DNA of 56,501 nucleotides from assembly GCA_004558305.1 (NCBI GenBank), contig SFDG01000022.1, positions 1 to 56,501 of the forward strand, in the 5' to 3' direction. Origin of the DNA: Phocaeicola plebeius (lineage in GTDB: Bacteria > Bacteroidota > Bacteroidia > Bacteroidales > Bacteroidaceae). The position numbers and the translations under genes are program-made. This document shows, piece by piece, positions 45,192 to 53,929 of the stretch. The stretch's first letter is position 1. Each line of letters begins with the position of its first letter. Under the pieces are notes generated by a model. That model saw only the letters and a program-made list of their open reading frames with translations. It was not told the DNA's origin and did no database searches.

Positions 45192-46442
45192 ATGACAATC
45201 TGCAAGAACAATGTGAACGGACAGCGACGCCAGATGCAGCTCTGGATGGGCGCACTGGTGATAGGAGTGGCTGTGGGAATCCCTGCCATCGGATGGATAG
45301 ACGAGGTGATGAACTTCATTGCCAGTGTATATACGCGGCTGTTCCAGCTCCTGGCCGTACCCACTATCGTACTGGCTGTAATCACCACCCTGGCTTCGCT
45401 CGGTGCCCAGAGCGATTCAGGGCGCATCTTCCGGACGACACTGAAATACACCTTGCTCACCACCGTTTCGGCGGCAGCCGTGGGACTGCTGCTGTATATT
45501 CTCGTGGCTCCGGGAAACCTTCCCGAAGGTATCAACGGAGCATCGGGACTGTCTGCCCTGTCGGAATATTCGCAACTGTCGTACAAGGAACATTTCCTCT
45601 CTGTCGTGCCCAATAACGTGGTACGTCCTTTCCTGGAGGGCAATGTCCTGTCGCTCATCCTCATCGCCTTTGCCGTGGGGATGGCATTGGCCAAGATGCG
45701 TCGAACGGAAGGAACCGAGATGCTCATCAAGGGACTCCAGGCCCTGCAGGAACTGCTTTTCCAGCTCATCCACTGGCTGATCAAGACGTTGCCATTGGGC
45801 ATCCTGGCGTTTGCAGAGCAGCTGGCGGCCCAGTTGTCAGCGGGAGTGGCCGCCGATTCTCTCGGCAAGTATATCCTGATCATTCTTGGCGGCAACTGCA
45901 TCCAGTTCTTCATTGTCCTACCTCTTTTCCTGCTCTCCCGGGGCATTCATCCCCTGCATACCTTGAGCAGGATGATGCCTGCCGTGCTGATGGCACTGTT
46001 CACCAAAAGCTCTGCCGCCACCCTGCCTGTCACGATGGAGACGGCAGAGAAACGGCTGGGCGTCAGTCCGAAAGTGGCACGTTTCGTCCTGCCCATCTGC
46101 ACCACCATCAATATGAACGGCTGTGCAGCCTTTATCCTCGTCACCTCGCTGTTCGTCATGCAGAACGGAGGCATCGAGCTCACCCTTCCCACGATGCTGC
46201 TGTGGTTGGTCTTGTCAGTGCTTTCTGCCATCGGCAATGCCGGAGTTCCCATGGGCTGCTTCTTCCTTACCCTCTCGCTGATGACCGGTATCGGAGCTCC
46301 CATAGCGATTATGGGCATCATCCTTCCCGTATATACCATCATTGATATGGTGGAGACCGCAGAAAACGTGTGGTCCGATTCCTGCGTTGCCGCCATGACC
46401 GACCACGATGTGCGCCGTCAGGCTCCGGTGAGTACCCGATGA
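45192..46442 (+). CDS. Dicarboxylate/amino acid:cation symporter (DAACS family)
   Basis: 416 residues from ATG 45192 with about eight membrane segments and re-entrant loops. The family signature is visible: FTKSSAATLPVTMETAEKRLGV (serine-rich HP1), TTINMNGCAAFILVTSLFV (the NMDGT-type TM7 motif reads NMNGC here), and IGNAGVPMGCFFLTL (HP2). It is probably a proton- or Na+-coupled importer of dicarboxylates or acidic amino acids. The N-M-N-G-C form departs from the canonical NMDGT, which may alter ion or substrate coupling. Confidence 0.88.
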   Translation: MTICKNNVNGQRRQMQLWMGALVIGVAVGIPAIGWIDEVMNFIASVYTRLFQLLAVPTIVLAVITTLASLGAQSDSGRIFRTTLKYTLLTTVSAAAVGLLLYILVAPGNLPEGINGASGLSALSEYSQLSYKEHFLSVVPNNVVRPFLEGNVLSLILIAFAVGMALAKMRRTEGTEMLIKGLQALQELLFQLIHWLIKTLPLGILAFAEQLAAQLSAGVAADSLGKYILIILGGNCIQFFIVLPLFLLSRGIHPLHTLSRMMPAVLMALFTKSSAATLPVTMETAEKRLGVSPKVARFVLPICTTINMNGCAAFILVTSLFVMQNGGIELTLPTMLLWLVLSVLSAIGNAGVPMGCFFLTLSLMTGIGAPIAIMGIILPVYTIIDMVETAENVWSDSCVAAMTDHDVRRQAPVSTR

Positions 46443-46464
46443 CCTACACACACGGAAAAGGGCA

Positions 46465-48309
46465 TCATTGGCCCGCTACGAAGAACTCCTTTGGCGATTC
46501 GCGGTAGAGGTTGCCGAACTGTGGGGCATTGAAGATCTTGACATGCGAACCGAGGGTATGGTTCACTAAGTAGGTGTAAAGCTCACGGTAGGTCATCTCG
46601 GGAGTCTGACTCATGCAGTCCACCAGATTGTTGGAAAAGCGGTCGCTGAGCCAGGCACGGAACGCTACGCTGTAGTTGTCGGCAAAGGAGTACTCGGTCT
46701 CGGAGGCGGAGGCGATGGAGAGCACGCCAGGAATGCCTTCAGCGGCCTTGACCACGCTCGACGAAAAGCAGGGCTCGGTGCAGATGAGGAGCTTGCGGTA
46801 GCGGGACTCCGCCTGCATCTGTGCCAGCGTCTGCGACAGCATGTCCGTAGTGAGGCGGTCAGTGGCATCCAACCAGCTGAAGTAGCCCGGACTGCCGTGC
46901 CCCGACCAGTAGAGGAAGAGGTTGGAGTGGAGGTCACTCTCCACCACTACGGGCAGGTGGCTGCTCCGTTCTCCCCGGAGGATACTGCAGATGTCGGCTG
47001 TGGAGAGGGTGTCGGCCCGATAGTCTATCTGTACATTCTGGTAGAGGTTGTCCCCGCCCGCCGAGGCGTAGATCTCGCCCGGTTGAGGATTGCTGGCGTG
47101 GTAGGCCAGGTTGTCGCGTATCACGAGGATGATGTGGTCGTCGTCCCATCCCTGCCGCTTGAGCAGCTGATAGACATTAAGTACGTCGGACTGGTGACGG
47201 TAGTCGTTCCAGCTCTCCGAACCGGACACCAGCAAGGCCCATCGGTCATGCAGTTCGCCGTAGTGGATGTCCGCCTCCTCGTCGTCAATCGCCTGCTGCG
47301 ACTGGGCCCGCCAGTTCCAGAAGGCCAGTGTCCCTTCGGTACGGTTGTTGCCGTCGGACGAGGCGTAATCTAAGGCCACGAGCTTGCCATCGTGTACCAC
47401 CCAATGGACATACGTGCTGTGTAGCACGCTGGTATAGGCTTCGGCATCGAATTTGATTTCGCTGCTCAGGGCACCATCACTAAAGAGGAGTCGCGGTGCG
47501 GAATCACCGGCCTGCTGACGGAGCTGAAGCAGCTGGGCCGTGAGCGCATCATCGTCGCAAATGCAGAGGGCAAAGTCGGCCCCTGAAGCCATCAGCTGCT
47601 GAGCCGCAGGACGGAAGTCGGACGAGCCCGTGAAGCTGTATTGCCCCTTCAGCTGGACACCTAGTCCGTTGGCCAGGAAGGGCACCCACTCGGCAAAGGT
47701 CTTGCCATAGACATCATCGGGAGCCAGCAAGGCAATGGACTTGCCTCCGGTGCTGGTCACGATGCTGAGCATCACCTCACTCTGCGAGATGTCGGTCTCG
47801 GTGAGCGACCAGAGGAAGGGAGTGTCGTAGAAGCTGGTTGCCTCGTGGCAGGAGTACTTACGGATGATTTCCTCGGAAGAGGCCACAGGCACAATCATCG
47901 GCTTCTCTGTCGAAGCAAAGGCGATGGCCATCACATCCACGCTCGTGGAGCGTTGTGGACCTACCACGGCCACAATATCAGGGCGCAAAGCGAGCTCGTA
48001 GGCCAAGGCAAAGAGATCCTCCTTGTCCTCATCGTGCCACTCCAGTTCGAGGGTGACGACTTGGTCGCATCCAGCCTGTGCCTGCTGGAAGTTGTCGAGA
48101 AACCATTCGGCGGTACGTTCGTAATGGGTTCTATCCAGGGAGCTGCTGCTCAAGGGGAGCACCACGGCCACCTTTTGCACGCTCCACTCTGTCTGCGAGT
48201 TGCCATTACTCCCAGAGGGGTCATCATCGCTACAGGACGTTACAGTCCAGAGCAAACTGCAGGCCATCAGTGCCATGCAGCTGCGGAGAAGGGGAAATAT
48301 TGTCTTCAT
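46465..48309 (-). CDS. Lipoprotein fusing a periplasmic-binding domain to a legumain-like (C13) cysteine protease
   Basis: 614 residues. The signal peptide ends WTVTSC (lipid Cys26), followed by SDDD, the surface-export tract of Bacteroidetes lipoproteins. Residues about 40-370 are a type I periplasmic-binding (LivJ-like) domain: VAVVLPLSSSS, PDIVAVVGPQRSTSVDVMAI, KPMIVPVASSEE, SIALLAPDDVYGKTF. Residues about 375-600 resemble legumain/GPI8 in order: WALLVSGSESWNDYRHQSD, VYQLLKRQGWDDDHIILV, NPQPGEIY, VQIDYRADTLSTADICSIL, then the catalytic candidates H471 in WSGHGSPG and C514 in TEPCFSSS. The 43-residue spacing is close to that in legumain. I know no named family with this fusion. It probably follows the BMP-like gene in one transcript (64-base gap). 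Confidence 0.8.
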   Translation of the reverse strand: MKTIFPLLRSCMALMACSLLWTVTSCSDDDPSGSNGNSQTEWSVQKVAVVLPLSSSSLDRTHYERTAEWFLDNFQQAQAGCDQVVTLELEWHDEDKEDLFALAYELALRPDIVAVVGPQRSTSVDVMAIAFASTEKPMIVPVASSEEIIRKYSCHEATSFYDTPFLWSLTETDISQSEVMLSIVTSTGGKSIALLAPDDVYGKTFAEWVPFLANGLGVQLKGQYSFTGSSDFRPAAQQLMASGADFALCICDDDALTAQLLQLRQQAGDSAPRLLFSDGALSSEIKFDAEAYTSVLHSTYVHWVVHDGKLVALDYASSDGNNRTEGTLAFWNWRAQSQQAIDDEEADIHYGELHDRWALLVSGSESWNDYRHQSDVLNVYQLLKRQGWDDDHIILVIRDNLAYHASNPQPGEIYASAGGDNLYQNVQIDYRADTLSTADICSILRGERSSHLPVVVESDLHSNLFLYWSGHGSPGYFSWLDATDRLTTDMLSQTLAQMQAESRYRKLLICTEPCFSSSVVKAAEGIPGVLSIASASETEYSFADNYSVAFRAWLSDRFSNNLVDCMSQTPEMTYRELYTYLVNHTLGSHVKIFNAPQFGNLYRESPKEFFVAGQ

Positions 48310-48373
48310 CGTATTGTCATGCTAAAAATCATAAGGGTATGCTTCATTTCATCTCATATACAGGCTCAGGGTA

Positions 48374-49389
48374 CTACTGCTGGCTCTCAAAGGCAGCTTC
48401 GCGCTCGATGGCCTCAGCCACCACTTGCGGGAGCTGTGCGGCAAACTGCTGCTCATACCGGGGGGCAAGCACCAGTTCGGTGTAACCTTCCTTCAGCCCA
48501 AGCGACTGGTGGGGAGGAAGTTCGCCCTCCATCCATTGCTCCACACAAAGCTGCACGATACGGTCCATGTGCTTCACGCAAGAGAAGGGTACGCGGTCAG
48601 AATAGACCGACATGTCCTCGTCAATGCCCACGGTGTAAAACGAGTTGGTGGGATATTCACGGTTGTAGCGGAAGAGTCCCTGGGCACTGCCACCACAGAG
48701 GGGGAGCACCAAGTCGAAGAGTTCGTTGATGCGGTAGGACTCCTGGTAAAGTTTGTCGGCCATGGCAAAGCCCAGGAAGCCCTCATCCATGATATAGGTA
48801 TTGAGCGACTGCCCCTCGCCTGCCTCAAAGCCCTCTGTGAATCCCTGCGTAGCCTCCTTCAGGATGGCCAGCTGCTCGTTGGCCTGGAAGATGGCCACCC
48901 GGTCCACGTCCGCCAGCTGCTGTGCCAGCCTTCCTGCGGCAAAGTTGACACCGTAGAAGGGGAGGTAGAGCGTATGGGCATGGGGAATCTCCTTGCGCGT
49001 CTCCAGGAAGAGCAGCTGCCGCTTGTCGCTTTCCGCAAACTGAGGGGCGAGCCGCGTGACGAACTCCTCGAAGGTAGGTTCGGTGATAATGTAGAGGCGG
49101 CGGTTGGGTTCCTCTGCCTCCGACTTCATGAAGTTCTCGATGTAGGCCGTTCCCTCCTCGTAGGTGTAGGGCATCAGGTGCTGCACCTTGAGTCCGTACT
49201 GCAGGGCGGCCTTCTCCACCCCGCGGTAGATGTTATCGACATACGAGCGGTCGCCCAGTCCGTCGATGGGATAGACCACCACGAGAGGGATGTTTCGTCC
49301 TGCTGGAGACCTTGCGGGTCGTCGTCGCTACAGGCAGCGAACCACAGTGGGGTCATCAACAAGGCAAAAAGGTATAAGATACGTTTCAT
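48374..49389 (-). pseudogene. BMP/PnrA-like substrate-binding lipoprotein with an N-terminal frameshift
   Basis: The signal peptide is in one frame (ATG 49389, MKRILYLFALLMTPLWFAAC, lipid Cys20, then SDDDPQG). The mature protein is in another frame, from about NIPLVVVYPIDGLGDRSYV to 48374. The switch falls between about 49283 and 49310, near GACGAAACATCC; there is no long homopolymer. The body follows the BMP/PnrA periplasmic-binding pattern: GVEKAALQYGLKV, FLETRKE, FYGVNFAAGRLAQQLAD, VLPLCGGSAQGLF, YTVGIDEDMS. A GTG at 49282 could start a cytosolic fragment but would lose the lipid anchor. Consensus promoter at 49417-49447. Confidence 0.75.
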
Positions 49390-49416
49390 AAATAAAAAAG
49401 GAATGGTTACCACGTA

Positions 49417-49447
49417 CAAATATAGTGAAAATAGCTGATACGGCAAA
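49417..49447 (-). promoter_or_regulatory. Consensus promoter of the BMP / binding-protease lipoprotein pair
   Basis: On the minus strand TTTG (49444-49447), a 19-base spacer, then TATATTTG (49417-49424), 27 bases before ATG 49389. Both boxes match the Bacteroides consensus. Confidence 0.75.
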
Positions 49448-49579
49448 CTTATCTCGATGAAATAATACCTTTCCCATCGGAGAAGCTTGCTCATTACTTC
49501 CATTTTTGCCCATCTATTCAAAACTTTCGCAATATGCTTGCTTTTCCGGTCTTTAAATCAAAAGAATCCACTCTTTTTC

Positions 49580-49587
49580 TATATTTG
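49580..49587 (+). promoter_or_regulatory. -7 box of the membrane AraC gene
   Basis: TATATTTG, an exact match to TANNTTTG, 35 bases before ATG 49623. It faces away from the lipoprotein promoter; the two -7 boxes are about 155 bases apart. Confidence 0.6.
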
Positions 49588-49622
49588 CATGGAGAAATGA
49601 TTTACTCACCAACAGAAACACC

Positions 49623-50786
49623 ATGTTAGAAACACTCTCCTTTGAAGCCCTGGCCCACTATACCCGTGGGATGACGACCATGTTCTTCATCCTATGGACG
49701 GTCAACATCTACAGGCACCGCCATCAGAACAGCATGATGATGGTGATGACGATTGCGGCCAGCTACATCACTTTTGGCTTCATGAAAGATGTGGTCTTCC
49801 TCTTCACGCCCTGGATGAAACACCCCACGGTGGAAGGAATGGTGAGTCTGATTGACATCCTCTGCACCCCCTTCGTCACCGCCTTCTTCCTGGAAGCTAC
49901 GCGCCCGGGTATCGTCACCGCCGGAAGGTTATTGTCGGGGGTCCTCCTTTTCCTCCTGCCCATAGCGGCCTACATCGTCATTCCGAATGCCATCATCATT
50001 AAGATAGCCTTTGCCATGTCGTTCCTCTTTTCGGCTACGGGGTTTGTCTTCATCCTCTATTTTGTGATCCGTTACGACCAGTTTGTCGCCGACAACTACT
50101 CCTGTGCGGAGGGCATCAGCGTGAAGTGGGTAGCCGGTTGCGCCATCTCCTACTTTGCCTGGCTGGCCGCCTATTACTTCTGCTTCCCTGAGGCCACGTG
50201 GGCCGGCGAGGTGGTGTTCGATCTGTTCAGCATGGTGATATGGGTTGTCATGTGGCTCTTCAGCAGCAGGCACTACGTCATCATCGAGATGCAGGACACG
50301 AAGACAGGTGTCAGGAGGAACCCCGTCAGCAGCTGCCGCCCGCAGGAGGTTAGAGGGGAGCAGACGGTCCAGAACGGACCGCCAGTACCTACCCGGCCGG
50401 CAGATACCAGGAAGCCCACCGGCAAGGAGGCCTTCCTCATCCATGCACTGGCCAAGAAGATGGAGGAGAAGATCTACCTCAATCCCAAATTGTCTCTCAA
50501 CGACCTGGCACAGGCCATCGGGACCAACAAGTCCTACCTCTCGGAGTTCCTCAACAGCCAGGGCAAGAACTTCCACGACTATATCAACGACTACCGCGTC
50601 GCCGAGGCCTGCCGTATCCTCGACTCCTCACCGACGGGCGAACGCATCAACATGACCCTTGTGGCGGAACGAAGCGGATTCAACTCCGTCTCCTCCTTCA
50701 ACCGCAACTTCTATAAGATAAAGGAGATGCCCCCCAGCGTCTATCTGCGCCTCCGGTACCTGGAGAAGAGTGAAGAACAGCTGTGA
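49623..50786 (+). CDS. Membrane-embedded AraC family regulator
   Basis: 387 residues. The N-terminal half (about 12-220) has six or seven hydrophobic helices, such as MTTMFFILWTVNIY, VSLIDILCTPFVTAFFLEA, LLSGVLLFLLPIAAYIVI and FDLFSMVIWVVMWLF. A polar linker (225-270) leads to a C-terminal AraC DNA-binding domain with two helix-turn-helix motifs (LSLNDLAQAIGTNKSYLSEFLNS cut by the first, VAERSGFNSVSSFNRNFYKI in the second). There is no kinase or receiver. It diverges from the BMP / binding-protease pair and precedes the BACON lipoprotein, so it is the likely regulator of both arms; the ligand is unknown. Confidence 0.85.
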   Translation: MLETLSFEALAHYTRGMTTMFFILWTVNIYRHRHQNSMMMVMTIAASYITFGFMKDVVFLFTPWMKHPTVEGMVSLIDILCTPFVTAFFLEATRPGIVTAGRLLSGVLLFLLPIAAYIVIPNAIIIKIAFAMSFLFSATGFVFILYFVIRYDQFVADNYSCAEGISVKWVAGCAISYFAWLAAYYFCFPEATWAGEVVFDLFSMVIWVVMWLFSSRHYVIIEMQDTKTGVRRNPVSSCRPQEVRGEQTVQNGPPVPTRPADTRKPTGKEAFLIHALAKKMEEKIYLNPKLSLNDLAQAIGTNKSYLSEFLNSQGKNFHDYINDYRVAEACRILDSSPTGERINMTLVAERSGFNSVSSFNRNFYKIKEMPPSVYLRLRYLEKSEEQL

Positions 50787-50820
50787 CCCTATTATATACT
50801 TTTTTAAAATAGAAAAGATT

Positions 50821-52874
50821 ATGAAACGACTTCAATCATTCAATTACATCCATATGAAACATTTCTTATTATGGGCATTCGTTGTCCTGAGCCTGTGCGC
50901 AGGCTTCACCTCCTGTTCTGATGACGATGACGAGGTGATTCCCGAGTTGATTGTCAATACCCCCGCCCTGTCCGTTTCGGGTACGGGCGGCAGTTTTGAA
51001 GTGCCTATCCTCACCGCCGGACTGGCCCTGGACGAGACCGTCGTGATTGCCGCCGACGTGGATTGGGTGAGTCATCTGCAGGCCACTGGCGATCACTTCA
51101 GCTTCGAGGTGAGCAAGGCTCCGCTCGATGTGGAGAGCCGAACCGCCACCTTCACCCTGAGCCTCTCCCAGCACGCCGACATCAAGGCCACCTGCACCCT
51201 GACACAAGGCAAGAACCACGAGAACTACTACATCCGGATGGACGAACTTCGTGGCACAAGTGCCCTCTACACCGTCATTCCCTCCACCTCGCAAAGCGAG
51301 GGCCGTTTCATCTCCTACTGCTTCCGCAGCGACGAACTGGCTCAGTATGGGTCGGCCACCGAAGTAAAGGATGCCATTTGGGCGAAACAGGCCGCCAAAG
51401 CCAAGGAAATCAGGCAACTGTATCGTCAATACATTAGCGCTACACTCGGCTGGCGTTCCCGCAGTGGCAGCGAGAGCACCCAAGAGCTGGTGCGCGACCT
51501 AGAGCCGGGGAAGGAATACACCATCGTGGCGTTCGGATATATGGGAGACGAATACGGCACAGCCGAGGAGATGAAAGTAATCACCGACCTGGTGAAATAC
51601 ACCTTCGTCACCCCTGATGAAGTGCCGGAAGTCATTCCTACCACCCTCGACGTGAAGGTGAACGTACGTGGAGCCTTATAGATGTCGATATCACAGCCGG
51701 TAGCAGCGATGCCTACATCTATCCTTTCATCGAAAGGAAGGCTGCGTTCGACAACAGCTATCCCACCGATGAGGTTTTCATTAACTACTGCCTGTCTTAT
51801 TACTACTCAGGAGCCAATTATGAGAGCATCCTTTATAAATTGCACAAGAGCCGCTACCAGGAAACATCCGGTGACATCAGCAACAACACCGAAGCCATCG
51901 CTTGCGCCGTGGCCTTCGATTCCCACCTGAACCTGCTCTGCCAGCCCACCCAAACAACGTTTACCGTGGGGGAACCTCAACCCTCGGACAATGTGCTGAC
52001 CATTGACATTACGAAGCTGGAGGCACGTTCCGTAGGATTCAAGGTGAATGGCAGCAACAGCGACCCCTTCCGCGTCCTCATGATGGGAGTGGATGAGATG
52101 GAAGATATCATGAGCGACGGCGGTACGGAAGAGGAGAAGGAAGCCCTGCTGGCTGAGTACCTCATAGAAAATGGAGCGAAAGGACAAGACGGGTACTCCA
52201 CCAACTATGGCACATGGCCTACGTCCGACTTCGTCATACTGGCTGTGGGGGTAGCCGGATGCTACGACGAGGAGGTGGCCACGACCCGGATCTTCAAGCA
52301 GTACGTGACCACGCCCGAAGCCACCCTCAGCACAGCCACCTGCGCCTTCGACATCGTGAAGTGCTTCAACAGCATGGAGTTTGCACATATGTTTGGCTAC
52401 TTAGGAGAGGAAAGGGATCGCACCACGGCCTTCACCTTTACCTGTTCGGAGGATGCCGTTGGTATTTTCTACTACTATGCTGACCTGGATGATTTCCTGG
52501 ACATTCAAAGTGCCTTTGAGGAAAACGGCATCAGTTCCCGGTTCCCGGACTGGCAATACATGCAGCTGGCAGTAGGAATACCCTTCAAGAAACTGGGTAC
52601 TATATCAAGTTGGGAAGAGGATGACCTGATGATTTTTGCCGCCGCCAAGGACAAGGACGGCAACTTCGGCCCGATAGCTCACTTCCGTATGGAGTGTGCC
52701 AAGATGCCTGTCTCGCCCATCAGCGAAATCAGCGCATTCAATCCCAACAACGGCGGTGCAGCACCCAGGTCGCTCCAGGTGCCGCTGCGTGCGGATGCAT
52801 CCAACCTTCAGCAGCCGGAAAAGCTGTCTGCCGGCAGAAAGATAGGAATGAATAAGTGCTACCGCTTCCAGTAA
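50821..52874 (+). pseudogene. BACON-domain surface lipoprotein gene, frameshifted
   Basis: The first segment runs from ATG 50821 (or ATG 50854, which gives the neater signal peptide MKHFLLWAFVVLSLCAGFTS) to TAG 51681. It has a lipobox cysteine followed by SDDDDE, a BACON-like domain (LSVSGTGGSFEVPILT, WVSHLQATGDHFSFEV) and a fibronectin-like end (LEPGKEYTIVAFGY). A shift at about 51670-51681 moves the coding to another frame, which continues IDVDITAGSSDAYIYPF and runs to TAA 52874. One base removed, or two added, near GCCTTATAG would join them. The C-terminal half has no family I recognise. Together the mature protein would be about 650 residues. Confidence 0.65.
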
Positions 52875-52913
52875 GCCACGAAGAAATGGAAGAAAAATGC
52901 CTACGATGACGAG

Positions 52914-53330
52914 TTGGCCTATTATGTAGGTTATAGCACACCCGGTACATTCCACACACAAGAGGATAATGATCTGGAAAAGATTTTCCCTTTGCTTCCC
53001 ACTGAACAGACTGCCAAGGCCGTGCAAGACATACTCAACAAGCCAAAGGATCTAGGTGGTCTGGGATGGGATTATTACGCCGATTGGTTTTGGAAAGTAT
53101 CGAAAAAAGACATAGAAGCTCGTTCGGCCAACGTATGGATTAAACGCTGGAGAAAAATCGACGGATGGAGCATATGGGATTACAAGTGCTATGAAATCGA
53201 TATGAACAACGGGTACCAGGACTACGAACTGACCGAACATGGAATTCCCAACTACTTTAGTGAATGTTGGTTCATACACGTTTTGGTCTATAAAGGCGAC
53301 CAACTCGTCGAGGGCTGGGAAATAAAGTAA
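52914..53330 (+). CDS. In-frame continuation after the BACON lipoprotein stop, 138 codons
   Basis: This frame is the same as the 3' segment of the BACON gene, separated by the TAA at 52872-52874 and opened by a TTG at 52914; coding character begins right after the TAA (KKWKKNAYDDE). It is rich in Trp and Tyr, with WDYYADWFWKVSKKD and WIKRWRKIDGWSIWDYKCYE. There is no ATG and no signal peptide. It may be the tail of the same protein cut by a nonsense codon, or a fragment of another gene. No family recognised. Confidence 0.4.
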   Translation: MAYYVGYSTPGTFHTQEDNDLEKIFPLLPTEQTAKAVQDILNKPKDLGGLGWDYYADWFWKVSKKDIEARSANVWIKRWRKIDGWSIWDYKCYEIDMNNGYQDYELTEHGIPNYFSECWFIHVLVYKGDQLVEGWEIK

Positions 53331-53396
53331 ATACACTCCCTCACACTACGCTGTCCGAGAGCCTTCTTTCTGCTTCCCTTTGGCTCTGACATGCTG

Positions 53397-53451
53397 ACGT
53401 AGCGAAGAATCTGTTAACACACAATAGAGGTGTTCAGCTTCTTCGCTACGT
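53397..53451. repeat. 13-bp perfect inverted repeat hairpin
   Basis: ACGTAGCGAAGAA (53397-53409) and TTCTTCGCTACGT (53439-53451) are exact reverse complements. An inner AACAC/GTGTT pair sits in the loop. It lies 67 bases past the last frame of the BACON locus and may be its terminator. Confidence 0.55.
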
Positions 53452-53546
53452 TCATTTACTGCACCTTCCACTCGGCAATGGTGCGGGTGGCGGAGGACTT
53501 TAGCATTATTGGTTGAATGAATGATAATAGGCTGTTCCTTTTTCTG

Positions 53547-53720
53547 TCAAGACATAAGAAATCCGATATTCAAGGCATACAGCAAAGAGCCGCCTTTCAG
53601 CAGAAAATTATTCTTATATTGGCTGACAGACACCCGGTAAAGCAAACGCTCGTTGAAGTATCTGGCCAACAAATACAGACAAATCCTGGAATAACGATAG
53701 AAAACTACGGATTTTTTTAA
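53547..53720 (-). pseudogene. Remnant of an AbiEii-type nucleotidyltransferase toxin
   Basis: A leftward stretch reads LYLLARYFNERLLYRVSVSQ followed by YKNNFLLKGGSLLYAL, then stops shortly after. This is the N-terminal signature of AbiEii/AbiGii toxins (ERFLYRLS, then FVLKGG before the nucleotidyltransferase acidic motif). The acidic catalytic region, the rest of the protein (about 200 residues) and the AbiEi antitoxin are missing, and no start codon is evident. A decayed toxin-antitoxin or abortive-infection module. Confidence 0.6.
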
Positions 53721-53764
53721 TTTGTGCCGTAGAATTATGACGAATGTCAATAGAAGAAAATGAC

Positions 53765-53902
53765 ACTCTGACGACTGCACTCGTCGCACCGTCACGAGTA
53801 CAGTTGTCGTAGCGTCATGAGTGCGGTCGTCAGACCGTCACCATGGCAGTCATCGCACTGCCACGGGTGCAGTCATCAGACCGTCACGAGTGCTCTGGTC
53901 AG
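53765..53902. repeat. 23-bp tandem repeat array, six degenerate units
   Basis: Six head-to-tail units of exactly 23 bases start at 53765, 53788, 53811, 53834, 53857 and 53880. The approximate unit is ACCGTCACGAGTGCAGTCGTC followed by AG; positions 1-10 and the GTC(A/G)TC part are best kept. No unique spacers separate units, so it is not CRISPR. The array ends 27 bases before the first MITE-like element. Confidence 0.75.
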
Positions 53903-53929
53903 TCCTCCCGTTGTTGCAGCGGAGGGACA

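Noticed and set aside
53517..53720. 67-codon rightward frame
   Set aside because: The opposite strand of the same bases reads as an AbiEii fragment, which is the better explanation.
53765..53902. CRISPR array
   Set aside because: The 23-base units are directly adjacent with no unique spacers, they diverge from each other, and no cas genes are nearby.
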